Positions 46,068 to 55,335 of a DNA stretch of 64,000 bases are shown piece by piece (the stretch's first letter is position 1; every line of letters starts with the position of its first letter). The notes beneath the pieces are model-generated. The model saw nothing but the letters and a program-made list of their open reading frames with translations, did not search any database and was not told the origin of the DNA. A program made the translations under genes and the position numbers. Source of the stretch: Planctomycetota bacterium (lineage in GTDB: Bacteria; Planctomycetota; Phycisphaerae; Phycisphaerales; UBA1924); the NCBI GenBank assembly GCA_030950285.1, contig JAUZRR010000037.1, forward strand, positions 1 through 64,000, in the 5' to 3' direction.

Positions 46068-47390
46068 TTGCACACCAGTTCAACCGCTTCTATCCCGACG
46101 CAGTCGCCTTCCGGTGAGCCGTTGCACAGCCTCGGCGCGCAGCGCGAGGGCGAGCAATCGACACGCGCAAATCAGAGCGCGTTTGATGCGGTCTTTGCGC
46201 AGCTCGCGCAGTTTGCGTCTGTTGATGCCTCGCGGAACGGCAAGCTCTCGCTGGGCGTCGGGCACCGGCCCGCGGCTGGGGGCGGGCGGACCGGCGCCCG
46301 CGCGGCACTGTCGGAAGGTGTTGCTCAAGACCCGGGTGCACCACGGGTGGGCGCCGAGATACCCGGTGCTGGTGGCCGGTCGCGATTGTCTGACTCGATC
46401 GCCAGAGCGCAGCGGCGGGGCTCGCAGAGTCAGCCCGGAGCGCTCGCAGGCAAAGCCGCGGCCGGGGAACTGTCGCATGGTGCTGTCACGGGGCAATCGC
46501 GTTCGGCGGGAGAAGCACCGCTTGCCGCGCAGGGCGGTGCGGGCGGCGCTGGAACGGGGACGGGTGCCACATCCGACACCGCGTCCGCTGGCGGGTCCAC
46601 GCAGCAGACGGTTGTTGCCGGAATCGCTGGAAATACAGGCGATCCGCGGGGCAGGCCTCTGGGCGCACCCGGCCAGTCCGCCGCGGTGACAGCTGTTGGC
46701 AAGGCCGGCGTGAGCCCACCGGGCGGCGGAGCAACAACCGCGACGAGCGCCAACGCGATCGCCCTCGGCCGCAAAGCCAACGGGCCGACGCTCTCGACGA
46801 CACCCCCGAAGACCGCGGCACAGAACCCGGCAAACGGCGGCTCGAGGACGATGACCGCGTTCCGTGCGCAGGTCGCGCAGGGGTTGTCGGCTGCGCTGCG
46901 GCAGGGGCGCGGGGATGTCACGCTCCGGCTGACTCCAAAGGCGCTGGGCGAGCTGCGGATCGAGCTGCGCGTGCGAGAAGGCTCGGTCGACGCTCGGCTC
47001 CGCCCGGCAACCGACGAGGCACGCGGTTTGCTTGAACGGAGTGTTGACACGCTCCGCCACGCGCTGGAAGCACGTGGGCTGCGGGTGGGTCGGATCGAGA
47101 TCGAACAGGCGCCCGAGAGCAAGGACGGCTCTCCTGTGCGACATCAAGACCAACACCCCGGAGGCCAGGACGGCCGCGCCGGGGCCGAAGGAGAACAGGG
47201 CCGACACCATCCGGCGGAGCCGGGCGGGGGTGATGGCAGGGGCGGCGCCGGAGTGCGCCACGCTGCCGAGGACGCGCCCGGGGGAGAAGCAGAAGTTCAG
47301 AACACAACCCGCATGGCAGGAGGCCCGGGGGTTGTGTACGGCGTCGCGGACGGAGCCGCACGCATCGTGATGGTTGACGCGTTGGTGTGA
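46068..47390 (+). CDS. fliK: flagellar hook-length control protein FliK
   Basis: A 440-residue protein. The central part (about 60-250) is a low-complexity run of Gly, Ala and Pro, as in the ruler region of FliK. The conserved C-terminal domain is DVTLRLTPKALGELRIELRV followed by EGSVDARLRPATDEAR and RHALEARGLRVGRIEIE, the substrate-specificity switch that contacts FlhB. The start is TTG 46068 with no strong ribosome site, so an internal start is possible. Its position before flgD agrees with a hook-building gene. Confidence 0.85.
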   Translation: MHTSSTASIPTQSPSGEPLHSLGAQREGEQSTRANQSAFDAVFAQLAQFASVDASRNGKLSLGVGHRPAAGGGRTGARAALSEGVAQDPGAPRVGAEIPGAGGRSRLSDSIARAQRRGSQSQPGALAGKAAAGELSHGAVTGQSRSAGEAPLAAQGGAGGAGTGTGATSDTASAGGSTQQTVVAGIAGNTGDPRGRPLGAPGQSAAVTAVGKAGVSPPGGGATTATSANAIALGRKANGPTLSTTPPKTAAQNPANGGSRTMTAFRAQVAQGLSAALRQGRGDVTLRLTPKALGELRIELRVREGSVDARLRPATDEARGLLERSVDTLRHALEARGLRVGRIEIEQAPESKDGSPVRHQDQHPGGQDGRAGAEGEQGRHHPAEPGGGDGRGGAGVRHAAEDAPGGEAEVQNTTRMAGGPGVVYGVADGAARIVMVDALV

Positions 47391-47429
47391 CGGAGCACCC
47401 GGCGTGGCGCAGCGTATTGGAGAACGGCT

Positions 47430-47867
47430 GTGAACTCAGTCGAAGCTATCGGGTCGTCCGCGTCGTCGCAGTCCAGCGCGGTGAGCGGGCTCACGTCGGA
47501 CCAGTTCTTTCAGCTCATCTTCACCGAGCTGTCGAATCAGGATCCGCTTGAGCCTAACGACACCAACGCGCTGCTCGAACAGATCGCCAACATCCGTTCC
47601 ATACAGTCCGACGACGACCTCTCGAACCGGCTGACCGAGCTGGTCGGGCAGAACGAGCTGGCGTCCGGCGCGGGGCTCATCGGCAAGCTGGTCAGCGGGC
47701 TGAGCGAGACCCGGCAGCGCGTCTCGGGGGTTGTGCAGTCGGTTTCAAAGACTGACGAGGGTGTCGTGCTCAACCTGGGCGGCGGGACGCGGGTGCCGAT
47801 GGCGGATGTTGACCAGGTGCTGAAGGATCAGCAGGATGACGCCGAGAGTGATGGGGGCGGGTCGTGA
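47430..47867 (+). CDS. flgD: flagellar hook capping protein FlgD
   Basis: A 145-residue hook scaffold protein, short because only the N-terminal export and polymerisation segment and a small C-terminal barrel are present. Motifs are SSAVSGLTSDQFFQLIFTEL (D-Q-F-x-x-L-x-x-x-L), SNQDPLEPNDTNALLEQIAN, and a FlgD-like ELVGQNELASGAGLIGKLVS. The usual Ig-like insert is lacking. The start is GTG 47430 with TTGGAG 9 bases before it. Confidence 0.88.
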   Translation: MNSVEAIGSSASSQSSAVSGLTSDQFFQLIFTELSNQDPLEPNDTNALLEQIANIRSIQSDDDLSNRLTELVGQNELASGAGLIGKLVSGLSETRQRVSGVVQSVSKTDEGVVLNLGGGTRVPMADVDQVLKDQQDDAESDGGGS

Positions 47868-48349
47868 TCTTGCCGTCACCGGTAGACCTGCTCCGCGTGC
47901 TTGGTTCGGCGATTCGGCCTGACGGCGCCGCGAATCTGCGCGATGCCGGGGCGGCCGAGGCGTTTGAGAACCTGCTCGAGAAAGCGCAGGCCGGGAGCCT
48001 CGAAACCGGGCTGCCGGTGTCGATCGCGTCCGGAGTCGATGTCGAGCTGAGTGAGCCGCAGCTGGCCGAGTTGTCCCGGCTGGTTGACCGCGCCCACGCG
48101 GCGGGCGCGACACGAATGGCGGTGCTGGTCGACGGCAAGGCGCTCGACGTTGATGTCCTGTCACGGCGTGTGCTGAGAGAGCTCGACCTCGCAGACGGGC
48201 GGGTGATGACCGGCATCGACGGCGTCGTGAGACTCGACACCAACGCGGTTTCTCAGTTGGGAGTGCTGCCTGCGCCCAGCCCGGGCGCCATGGACGCCTC
48301 CCTGCTGAAGCTGCTCGGGCAGGACACACACAACACCGCACGGGCATAG
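47864..48349 (+). CDS. flagellar operon protein (TIGR02530-like)
   Basis: A 161-residue protein of unknown function between flgD and flgE. The C-terminal half (VELSEPQLAELSRLVDRAHA, ATRMAVLVDGKALDVDVLSR, VMTGIDGVVRLDTNAVSQLG) follows the pattern of the conserved 'flagellar operon protein' family that sits in this place in many genomes: L-x-x-A-x-x-x-K-G-x-x-x-x-L-V-L, then I-T-x-I-D-x-x-I. It overlaps flgD (GTGA). A role in hook assembly is likely only from position. Confidence 0.68.
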   Translation: MILPSPVDLLRVLGSAIRPDGAANLRDAGAAEAFENLLEKAQAGSLETGLPVSIASGVDVELSEPQLAELSRLVDRAHAAGATRMAVLVDGKALDVDVLSRRVLRELDLADGRVMTGIDGVVRLDTNAVSQLGVLPAPSPGAMDASLLKLLGQDTHNTARA

Positions 48350-48373
48350 ACCGGCACAGAGGAAAGAACTCCC

Positions 48374-50125
48374 ATGGGATCGACAATCGCGCTCATGACA
48401 GGGCTGACCGGGCTGCGCGCAAACTCACGCAATCTCGAAGTCATCGGCAACAACATTGCCAACGTCAACACCACCGCCTTCAAAGGGGCGCGGATGCTCT
48501 TCAGCACCGCGATGTCGCGCACCACACACATCGGGTCAGAGCCAACCACCGACTACGGCGGGACCAACCCCTTCCAGGTCGGGCTCGGCGTCGGTATCGC
48601 GGGGACGCAACTCGACTTCGGGCAGGGCGCGCTCCAGACCACCGGCGACGGCCGAGACCTCGCGGTCGAGGGTGACGGGTTCTTTGTCGTCCAGCGCGGT
48701 GAGGACCGGTTCTACACCCGCGACGGCGGATTCAGACAGGACGCGGAGGGCAACCTCGTCTCGATCAGCGGCGAGCGGCTGCTCGGCTACGCGGTGGACG
48801 ACGGCTACAACATCATCGACGGCGTGCTGACCGACCTGAACATCCCGCTCGGTGCGCGCGCTGTTGCTGAATCGACCGATTATGTCCGTGTCGTCGGCAA
48901 CCTCAACGCTTCGGGCGATCTCTCGGCGGGCGGCTCGACCATCGCGTTCAGCGCCAACGGCGTCAACGGGTTCAGCGTCATGGACGGCGCCACCAACCCG
49001 CCCGATGCCGGAGAGATGATAAACGAAACCAGTTTGCTCACCGAGATCGAAGACCCCGAAGCAGCGGGGCAGCCGATGTTCGCCGAAGGGCAGGTGCTTC
49101 AGATCAACGGCGCACGCCGCGGCGGGGCGACGGTCCCGGTCGCCGATCTGACTATTACACCCACAATGACCGTGCAGGACATGCTCGATTTCTTCGAGCA
49201 GGCACTGGGGGTTCATGACACCGGGGAACTCAACCCCGACGGTGCGACCCCCGGCGCAGTCGCGCTCTCGGCGACAGGATTCTTTACGATCTTCGGCAAC
49301 ACCGGCACCGTCAATGATCTCGAGGTCTCGAACAGCGCGGTGCGGCTGCTCAACGCCGACGGGTCGGTCGACCGGCTCCCCTTTGTTACCACCAAGACCC
49401 AGGAAGCAACCGGCGAGAGTATCCGAACGACGTTCATCGTCTACGACTCGCTCGGGCAGGAGGTCGCGGTCGATCTCTCCATGGTCATCGACAGCAAGGG
49501 CGACACCGGCACCACCTGGCGGTACTTTCTGGACTCCGGCGACGACACCGATATCGACCTGCGCCTCACGACCGGCGAAATCTCGTTCGACACGTCCGGG
49601 CTGCTGATCGGCGATACGCCGGTCACCGCGACGCTCGACCGTGAGGGCACCGGCGCCGCGACGCCGCTGACCTTCAGCGTGGACTTTGCCGAGGGGGGCG
49701 AGCAACTCACTGCGCTCTCGGACGATCCATCGTCCATCGCGTCAACGTTTCGCAACGGCCGCCCGAGCGGGACACTCGAAGATTTCGGCATCGACCGTGA
49801 CGGGCTGATATCGGGCGTCTTCAGCAACGGGCTTACTCGGACCCTCGGCCGCGTCGTGCTGGCAAAGTTCACCAACAACGAGGGGCTCATCGAGGAGGGC
49901 TCGAACCTCTTCCGCGAGGGCCCCAACAGCGGCGCGCCCGCGGTTGTCACGCCCACGAGCTTCGGCACCGGGTCGATCGTGGCGGGGGCGCTCGAACAGT
50001 CCAACGTGGATATCGGCGAAGAACTCACCGACATGATTATGGCTTCGACCGGGTACTCGGCGTCGAGCCGGGTGATCCAGACCGCAGACGAACTGCTCCA
50101 GCAACTGCTCCTGCTCGGCCGGTAA
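48374..50125 (+). CDS. flgE: flagellar hook protein FlgE
   Basis: A 583-residue hook subunit. The N-terminus MTGLTGLRANSRNLEVIGNN continues to IANVNTTAFKGAR and holds the rod/hook signature; the C-terminus is EQSNVDIGEELTDMIMASTG with YSASSRVIQTADELLQQ, the D0 coiled coil. The middle (about 130-500) is a long variable region with repeats of beta strands, making it longer than enteric FlgE (402 residues). GGAAAG precedes the ATG. It should be the structural hook protein; FlgF or FlgG are alternatives, but gene order after flgD fits FlgE. Confidence 0.9.
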   Translation: MGSTIALMTGLTGLRANSRNLEVIGNNIANVNTTAFKGARMLFSTAMSRTTHIGSEPTTDYGGTNPFQVGLGVGIAGTQLDFGQGALQTTGDGRDLAVEGDGFFVVQRGEDRFYTRDGGFRQDAEGNLVSISGERLLGYAVDDGYNIIDGVLTDLNIPLGARAVAESTDYVRVVGNLNASGDLSAGGSTIAFSANGVNGFSVMDGATNPPDAGEMINETSLLTEIEDPEAAGQPMFAEGQVLQINGARRGGATVPVADLTITPTMTVQDMLDFFEQALGVHDTGELNPDGATPGAVALSATGFFTIFGNTGTVNDLEVSNSAVRLLNADGSVDRLPFVTTKTQEATGESIRTTFIVYDSLGQEVAVDLSMVIDSKGDTGTTWRYFLDSGDDTDIDLRLTTGEISFDTSGLLIGDTPVTATLDREGTGAATPLTFSVDFAEGGEQLTALSDDPSSIASTFRNGRPSGTLEDFGIDRDGLISGVFSNGLTRTLGRVVLAKFTNNEGLIEEGSNLFREGPNSGAPAVVTPTSFGTGSIVAGALEQSNVDIGEELTDMIMASTGYSASSRVIQTADELLQQLLLLGR

Positions 50126-50198
50126 CCAAGATTCTCGATCTCTCGGCGGGTGAAGACGCGGCGATTCTGGACCGATAGAGAGGGGCGGAGACGCCGTC

Positions 50199-50396
50199 AT
50201 GATCACACTTCACAGACTCAACGACAAGCCTTTCGTGCTCAATGCGGAGCTGATCCGGGTTATCGAGGAGAACCCGGACACGATTATCACACTCACCTCT
50301 GGCGATCACATCGTCGTCAAAGAGTCCATGCGTGAGGTTGTGGAGCAGTCGATCGAGTACGGGCGACATCTGCGACGGTTGATCGTTCCAAGCTGA
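50199..50396 (+). CDS. flbD: FlbD/SwrD family protein
   Basis: A 65-residue protein of the FlbD family found beside flgE and motA in many bacteria. It reads ITLHRLNDKPFVLNAELIRV, ENPDTIITLTSGDHIVVKES, then a helical end, REVVEQSIEYGR. In Bacillus the relative SwrD promotes motor power. It lies 108 bases before motA and 73 bases after flgE. Not the same as the Caulobacter regulator also called FlbD. Confidence 0.85.
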   Translation: MITLHRLNDKPFVLNAELIRVIEENPDTIITLTSGDHIVVKESMREVVEQSIEYGRHLRRLIVPS

Positions 50397-50504
50397 TGCT
50401 TCATGGCTGCGGCGCGCTCTTCGGCGTCAAGTCCTGCACCTGACCCACCGATGACCACCCCAGAGGTTCGCGCAAAGGCTGCGCTGTGCAAGGAGGCCGA
50501 AGGG

Positions 50505-51284
50505 GTGGATATTGGCTCAGTCATCGGAGCGGTTCTCGCGGTTGCCGCGGTGCTTGCTGGCGTCTTCTTGGGCGGCGGCAGTCTCGGCGCGCTCTTCGAC
50601 ATCACCTCGGTCCTCGTGGTCCTCGGGGGGACTTTGGGCGCGACCATTCTCGCGTTCCCACTCGCACGAATACTCAAGCTGCACACGATCGTGATGAAGG
50701 CGTTGTTCTTCAAGGCGACCGATCCCAGCGCGATCATCACCGACCTCGTCAAGTTCGCCGAGATCGCTCGTCGTGAGGGCATTCTCGCTCTCGAGAATCA
50801 CACCGAAGAGATGAGCGACGATTTCATCGTTCGCGGCGTGAAGATGGCTGTCGACGGCACCGATCCCGAGCTCATCCAGCAGATCATGGACACCGAGCTC
50901 GAAGCGCTGCAGGACAGGCACGCACAGGGCAAGTCGATCCTCGACACCATGGGCAGGTACTGCCCCGCGTTCGGCATGATCGGGACCCTGCTCGGGCTCA
51001 TCTTTATGCTCAGCAACATGGACGACCCCAGCGCCATCGGGCCGGGCATGGCGGTGGCGCTCATCACCACGCTTTACGGCGCGATGGTCGCGAACATGTT
51101 CACCGGCCCGATCGGGGACAGGCTCGCGGCCCGTGACGCCGAGGAGGTCCTCGTCAAGACGATCATCGCCGCCGGGGTGATGGCGATCCAGTCCGGCGAC
51201 AACCCCCGGGTGGTCGAGAGCAAACTCCTCACCTATCTGCCCCCGGCAGAGCGGGCTGTCTTTGAAGAGAAGGAGGCGGCCTGA
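50505..51284 (+). CDS. motA: flagellar motor stator protein MotA
   Basis: A 259-residue inner-membrane channel protein of the proton- or sodium-driven stator. Two N-terminal helices (IGSVIGAVLAVAAVLAGVFL and LFDITSVLVVLGGTLGATIL), a large cytoplasmic loop with MDTELEALQDRHAQGKSILD, and helices 3-4 with PAFGMIGTLLGLIFML and GPGMAVALITTLYGAMVANM. I choose GTG 50505 because AAGGAGG (50490-50496) is 8 bases upstream and the first helix begins at once; a longer frame from 50403 has no such signal. Confidence 0.94.
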   Translation: MDIGSVIGAVLAVAAVLAGVFLGGGSLGALFDITSVLVVLGGTLGATILAFPLARILKLHTIVMKALFFKATDPSAIITDLVKFAEIARREGILALENHTEEMSDDFIVRGVKMAVDGTDPELIQQIMDTELEALQDRHAQGKSILDTMGRYCPAFGMIGTLLGLIFMLSNMDDPSAIGPGMAVALITTLYGAMVANMFTGPIGDRLAARDAEEVLVKTIIAAGVMAIQSGDNPRVVESKLLTYLPPAERAVFEEKEAA

Positions 51285-51300
51285 CCCGGCCGGGACTGCT

Positions 51301-52044
51301 ATGGCCGCAAAGAAACGCAAGGCCGAAGAGCCCGGCATTCCCGAGTGGGTCCTGACCTACGGCGATCTGATGTCGCTCTTGCTGTGTTTCTTCATCCTGC
51401 TCGCGGCGTTCAGCGAGCTGAAGAAGCCCAGGGAGTTCCAGAAGGTCCTCGACGCGATCAAAGAGGCCTTCGGTGCCGAAGGCGGGGATTCGATGATTAT
51501 TAGCCTTGAATCCATGCCATCCTCTCCGCTTTCCGATACCGCGGGCATGTTGAAGATCGAGAAGAAAGTGTCAAAGTCGGACACCAACGACACCTCGACT
51601 GTCGGCACCGACCAGACAACCTCGACGCTCTTCAACGGGCGCAAGTGGACCATCGGCAAGCCCATGCCGTTCGCGCCTTCGGAGTACGAACTCGATGAAG
51701 GGAATAAGGAAGTTATCCGCGAGCTCATCGCCCCGCGGATCCGAGGCAGCGACAAGATGTTCCTGATCCTCGGGCACGCCTGGGGGCCGGACGATCGCCT
51801 CGAGGGGATGGAGTTTATGGAGCTCTCCTACAACCGCGCGATGGAGGTGAGGCGTTTCCTCATCGAGGAGTGCGAGGTCGAGAAGAACAAGCTGTCGCTC
51901 TGGATCGCCGGCGACACCCAGCCGCTTGATACCGGCGCCCAGACCGTCGGCGGGATGACAAACCGACGGGTCGAGGTCTTTATGACGGACGTCGCGGTCT
52001 CGGAGCTGCGCCCGGATGCCGCGGGCACCGGAAGAAGTCGCTAG
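51301..52044 (+). CDS. motB: flagellar motor stator protein MotB
   Basis: A 247-residue stator partner with one membrane helix, VLTYGDLMSLLLCFFILLAA, in which Asp22 takes the place of the ion-binding Asp32 of E. coli MotB. The linker follows, and the OmpA-like peptidoglycan-binding domain includes ELSYNRAMEVRRFLIEE and MTNRRVEVFM. It is 17 bases after motA and they form the MotA/MotB complex. Confidence 0.95.
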   Translation: MAAKKRKAEEPGIPEWVLTYGDLMSLLLCFFILLAAFSELKKPREFQKVLDAIKEAFGAEGGDSMIISLESMPSSPLSDTAGMLKIEKKVSKSDTNDTSTVGTDQTTSTLFNGRKWTIGKPMPFAPSEYELDEGNKEVIRELIAPRIRGSDKMFLILGHAWGPDDRLEGMEFMELSYNRAMEVRRFLIEECEVEKNKLSLWIAGDTQPLDTGAQTVGGMTNRRVEVFMTDVAVSELRPDAAGTGRSR

Positions 52045-52073
52045 CCCATCGAACACACCAAGCGAGAAGCACC

Positions 52074-52601
52074 ATGGCAGACGAAGCGAAAGAACAACCC
52101 CAGGAAGAGACCGAGAAGAAGAAGTCCCCGCTGCTGACGATCATCATTGTCGCGGTGGTGATGGTGATCGAGGGGGTGGGGGTGCTGGCGTTTGTCAAGT
52201 TCTCCGGCATGGGCGCGAGCTCTGCTGAGGCAAGCGGCATCGAGGGCGAAGAGGTCGCCGAGCAGGAGAAGACCGTCGAGCTTCCGCTCGCCAGCGGGCG
52301 ATTCCAGAACCTCGCGTCGGGACAGGCCTGGACTTGGAACATCGAGGTGGTGCTGCAGGTCAAGAAGAAGAACGAGGAGAAGGTGAACGCCGAACTCGAA
52401 CGGCGCGGCGCGGAGATCACCGAGGGCGTCGGGCTGATCATCCGCAGGTCGGCGCACGCCCATTTGATCGAGCCGGGGCTCGAGACCCTCAACCGCCAGC
52501 TGACGGCGTACGTCGAGGGGGTCTTCGGGTTTGATCCCGAGGGAGAGCCGTTGGTCGAGCGGGTGATGCTGCCCAAGTGCCAGGGCATCCCGCCCGGATA
52601 A
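52074..52601 (+). CDS. fliL: flagellar basal body-associated protein FliL
   Basis: A 175-residue single-pass inner-membrane protein: cytoplasmic Lys/Glu-rich N-terminus, membrane helix (LLTIIIVAVVMVIEGVGVLA) and periplasmic domain with VVLQVKKKNEEKVNAELERR and ETLNRQLTAYVEGVFGFD. FliL surrounds the stator. It lacks the usual DPI-like closing motif, so the call rests on architecture and gene order after motA-motB. A 190-base gap follows, where fliM is usual. Confidence 0.85.
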   Translation: MADEAKEQPQEETEKKKSPLLTIIIVAVVMVIEGVGVLAFVKFSGMGASSAEASGIEGEEVAEQEKTVELPLASGRFQNLASGQAWTWNIEVVLQVKKKNEEKVNAELERRGAEITEGVGLIIRRSAHAHLIEPGLETLNRQLTAYVEGVFGFDPEGEPLVERVMLPKCQGIPPG

Positions 52602-52791
52602 ACAACGGACAGGGATTCGGTGAAAGCCTGGGGCGCAGCGCAAGTTGTGCGGCACCGCGCACATTTTGCAGTTCTGCTCCTGATTATTGGGGAGTGGAAC
52701 GCGAACGGGCCGATTGTCGAGTCAGCAGCCGGGCTTCTGCGCGCAGGATGTGCGCACCGGCTGCGCGACGAGCCAGGCGGAGTGCCCGGAC
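52602..52791. other. gap between fliL and fliN
   Basis: 190 bases without a gene. fliM normally occupies this position; no FliM-like segment can be recognised in any frame here. Short inverted runs of GCGC are present, but nothing clearly functional. Confidence 0.55.
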
Positions 52792-53388
52792 ATGCCAGAC
52801 GAGACCGATCCCACCACCCCCCAGGACCAGCCGGCTTCCGAGCCGGAGCAGACGCCCGACGCCGCAGCGGCAGAAGAGGCTCCCGCTCCGGATCCGGGCA
52901 CCGCTCCAGACGAGACCGACGCGATGACCGAGGCGCTGCTCGCGCAGGTCAATGCCGCGGTCGAGGATGTCAACTCGGGGAGAACCGCCGAACCCGAGCA
53001 GCCGGCGGGCGGGGCAGAAAACCCGATGGACGCTGCGTCGGAGGCTGCCGCGGCTGCTTCTTCCGCTGCTGCGCCGGCGGGCTCGACGCCGATGGACCTG
53101 CCGAGCTTCCCGGCCGAGGGCGAGCGGGCGATACCCGCCGAGCTCGACCTGCTGTCCGATGTCAATCTCAACGTGAAGATCGAACTCGGGCGGACTCGGC
53201 TGCTGATCGACGACGTGCTCCGCTTGAACGAAGGGTCCGTCGTCGAACTCGACAAGCTCGCGGGCGACCCTGTCGATATCTACGTCAACGACCGGCACAT
53301 CGCCCGCGGCGAAGTGCTCGTGCTTAACGACAACTTCTGCATCCGCGTCAACGAGATCATCGACCCCGAGGGCAAGCAGGCGGGATAA
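52792..53388 (+). CDS. fliN: flagellar motor switch protein FliN
   Basis: A 198-residue switch protein: an acidic, Ala/Pro-rich extension of about 120 residues followed by the SpoA domain ([60 protein letters not shown]). E. coli FliN is 137 residues, so the N-terminal extension is unusual and may contribute a CheY- or FliM-like function. ATG 52792 has GGCGGAG about 10 bases before it; a longer frame upstream contains stop-free but non-family sequence. It precedes fliO. Confidence 0.92.
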   Translation: MPDETDPTTPQDQPASEPEQTPDAAAAEEAPAPDPGTAPDETDAMTEALLAQVNAAVEDVNSGRTAEPEQPAGGAENPMDAASEAAAAASSAAAPAGSTPMDLPSFPAEGERAIPAELDLLSDVNLNVKIELGRTRLLIDDVLRLNEGSVVELDKLAGDPVDIYVNDRHIARGEVLVLNDNFCIRVNEIIDPEGKQAG

Positions 53389-53407
53389 TCCGGTGCACAC
53401 GCACCCG

Positions 53408-53424
53408 GCGCGGCGGAGCCGCGC
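53408..53424 (+). promoter_or_regulatory. perfect hairpin between fliN and fliO
   Basis: GCGCGGC-GGA-GCCGCGC: a 7-base-pair GC stem with a three-base loop, 20 bases after the fliN stop and 22 bases before the fliO start. It lacks a T run, so it is not a classical terminator; it could stabilise or pause the transcript. Confidence 0.45.
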
Positions 53425-53446
53425 TGAGACAAGCCAGGACGGCACG

Positions 53447-54346
53447 ATGCGGCGAACTCTTCAGGCAATCTCGGTGTGTGTACTCGCGGCAATCGCTCCG
53501 CCGGCGTTCGCCCAGAGCGACGGCTTCGTCGGCCCGATCGCGCCGCCGGCAAACGACCGAACGCCGGGCACTGTGGATGCCGAGCCCGCGGGGTCTGCGC
53601 CGGATGGATCGTCTGCCCCGGCTTCCTCGTCGAATCCCGAGATCGTGCTGCCCGCGTTTGCGATCGAATCCCGCCCGCTTGGGATTCCTGACGGCGCGGT
53701 CGCTGGCGCTGATCGAGGCACCGTCCGCACCGGCCGCGTCCGCGTTGTCGAAGCTGCCGAAGAAGAACCGGCCGCCGGGGCCTCCCCGATCGAGGTCGGC
53801 CCGGGTTGGTGGCGTACCGCCGGAGCGCTGGTGCTGGTGGTCGCGGTGATTCTCTTCGTCGCGGCGGTTGCTCGCAAACTCGCCGGGCGCTCCGGCGGCC
53901 TGATGCACTCATTCGGTGCCGGGGGGCGATCGCCCGCGGGGCTGTTGCAGGTGCTGGGGCGCTACCCCGTGGGACGGGGGCAGACGCTGGTGTTGCTCAA
54001 ACTCGACCGCCGCATCCTTCTGGTCTGCCAGAGTGTCGGCGCCAAGGGCGGCGGCATGCGGACGCTCTGCGAGGTCACCGATCCCGACGAGGTCGCGTCG
54101 CTCCTGCTGCACGCCGCGGACGCCGAGGGACGGTCGCTCTCGGCCCGTTTCCGCGACATGGTCTCGGGATTTGATAATGACCACGCCGACGCCGCGGTCA
54201 CGATGCAGCCCGCGGTGACTCACGCCGAAGTCGCCCGGCCCTCTCGCGGAACCGAGATTCAGCGCCCGCGCAGCACGGACCCGGTCAACCAACTCGCCTC
54301 CCGCCTCGACGGGATCCGTCAGCGCGGCGTGGAGGTCTCGGCATGA
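53447..54346 (+). CDS. fliO: flagellar biosynthetic protein FliO
   Basis: A 299-residue protein of the flagellar export gate. The signal-like N-terminus (about 1-22, CVLAAIAPPAFAQ) is followed by a Pro/Ala-rich periplasmic stretch, one membrane helix (AGALVLVVAVILFVAAVARK, about residue 127-146) and a FliO domain with LQVLGRYPVGRGQTLVLLKL and DRRILLVCQSVG. The remainder is polar. FliO helps FliP assemble. ATG 53447 has AGGACGG 7 bases upstream. Confidence 0.87.
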   Translation: MRRTLQAISVCVLAAIAPPAFAQSDGFVGPIAPPANDRTPGTVDAEPAGSAPDGSSAPASSSNPEIVLPAFAIESRPLGIPDGAVAGADRGTVRTGRVRVVEAAEEEPAAGASPIEVGPGWWRTAGALVLVVAVILFVAAVARKLAGRSGGLMHSFGAGGRSPAGLLQVLGRYPVGRGQTLVLLKLDRRILLVCQSVGAKGGGMRTLCEVTDPDEVASLLLHAADAEGRSLSARFRDMVSGFDNDHADAAVTMQPAVTHAEVARPSRGTEIQRPRSTDPVNQLASRLDGIRQRGVEVSA

Positions 54347-55326
54347 GTTTCCTCCGGTGGATCGTTGTTGTGATCGTGGCGGCGGTGGTGCTCTGCCTCG
54401 CACCCCACGCGGGCGCGCAACCAACCTACGGCCCCTTCGCGCCGGGCTCGGGTGCCGGCGACCGTTACGACAACGAACCGATGCGGTCCACCGATGCCTT
54501 CAACCCGCTGGCGATGCTCGAACAGGCCGCCGGGGCGCTGCCAAACAGCCGGTCCGGGGGTGTGACCGGCGACGCCGACAACCCCAGCGGCATCTCGACT
54601 GCGATGAGCGTCATGGTGCTGCTCACCGTGGTCTCGCTCGCACCGTCGATCATGCTGATGACGACGTGTTTCATGCGGATCATCATCGTGCTGGCGTTGC
54701 TCCGCCAGGCGATCGGGGCCGCGAGCATCCCGCCGCCGCAGGTGCTCACGGCGCTCGCGCTCTTTATGACGTTGCTCATCATGTCGCCCACGCTCGACCG
54801 GGTCTGGGACGAGGCGGTCGTGCCCTACCAGCAGGGCGAGGTGACCGATTACGATGATCTCTGGGAGCGCGGTCGGCAGCCGATCCGCGACTTCATGTTC
54901 ATGCAGATCGAGGCAACCGGCAACTGGTCGAGCCTCTACATGGTGCTCGAGTATCAGGGCAAGGACATCAGCGACCCGTCGCTCCTGACCCGGGCCGATG
55001 TGTCGACCAGCGCGTTGATTCCCGCGTACATGCTCAGCGAGCTGAAGACCGCGTTTGTGATGGGGTTCAAGGTGTACCTGCCGTTCCTGGTGATCGACAT
55101 GGTGATCGCGAGTCTGTTGATTTCGATGAGCATGATGATGCTGCCGCCGGTGCTTATCAGTCTGCCGTTCAAGCTGTTGCTGTTTGTGCTGGTGGACGGC
55201 TGGACGCTGGTGGTGGGGGGGCTGCTCTACAGCTTTGTGCCCGATGTTGCCGACACCGCGACCGCGATGGTCGAGCCGGTACGGATGGTTGCGATGGAAT
55301 CCATGCGCGTGGCGATCTTGCGATAG
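54343..55326 (+). CDS. fliP: flagellar biosynthesis protein FliP
   Basis: A 327-residue export-gate protein. It has a cleavable signal (about 1-25, ending GAQ), then membrane helices with LLTVVSLAPSIMLMTTCFMR, IIIVLALLRQAIGAASIPP, and the C-terminal ISMSMMMLPPVLISLPFKLL and GWTLVVGGLLYSF. The N-terminal periplasmic segment is longer than in E. coli FliP. Overlap with fliO (ATGA) and the following fliQ-fliR agrees with FliP. Confidence 0.96.
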   Translation: MSFLRWIVVVIVAAVVLCLAPHAGAQPTYGPFAPGSGAGDRYDNEPMRSTDAFNPLAMLEQAAGALPNSRSGGVTGDADNPSGISTAMSVMVLLTVVSLAPSIMLMTTCFMRIIIVLALLRQAIGAASIPPPQVLTALALFMTLLIMSPTLDRVWDEAVVPYQQGEVTDYDDLWERGRQPIRDFMFMQIEATGNWSSLYMVLEYQGKDISDPSLLTRADVSTSALIPAYMLSELKTAFVMGFKVYLPFLVIDMVIASLLISMSMMMLPPVLISLPFKLLLFVLVDGWTLVVGGLLYSFVPDVADTATAMVEPVRMVAMESMRVAILR

Positions 55327-55335
55327 GAGAGGACG

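Noticed and set aside
50403-50504. A longer MotA start at ATG 50403
   Set aside because: The AAGGAGG site at 50490-50496 and the first membrane helix point to GTG 50505.
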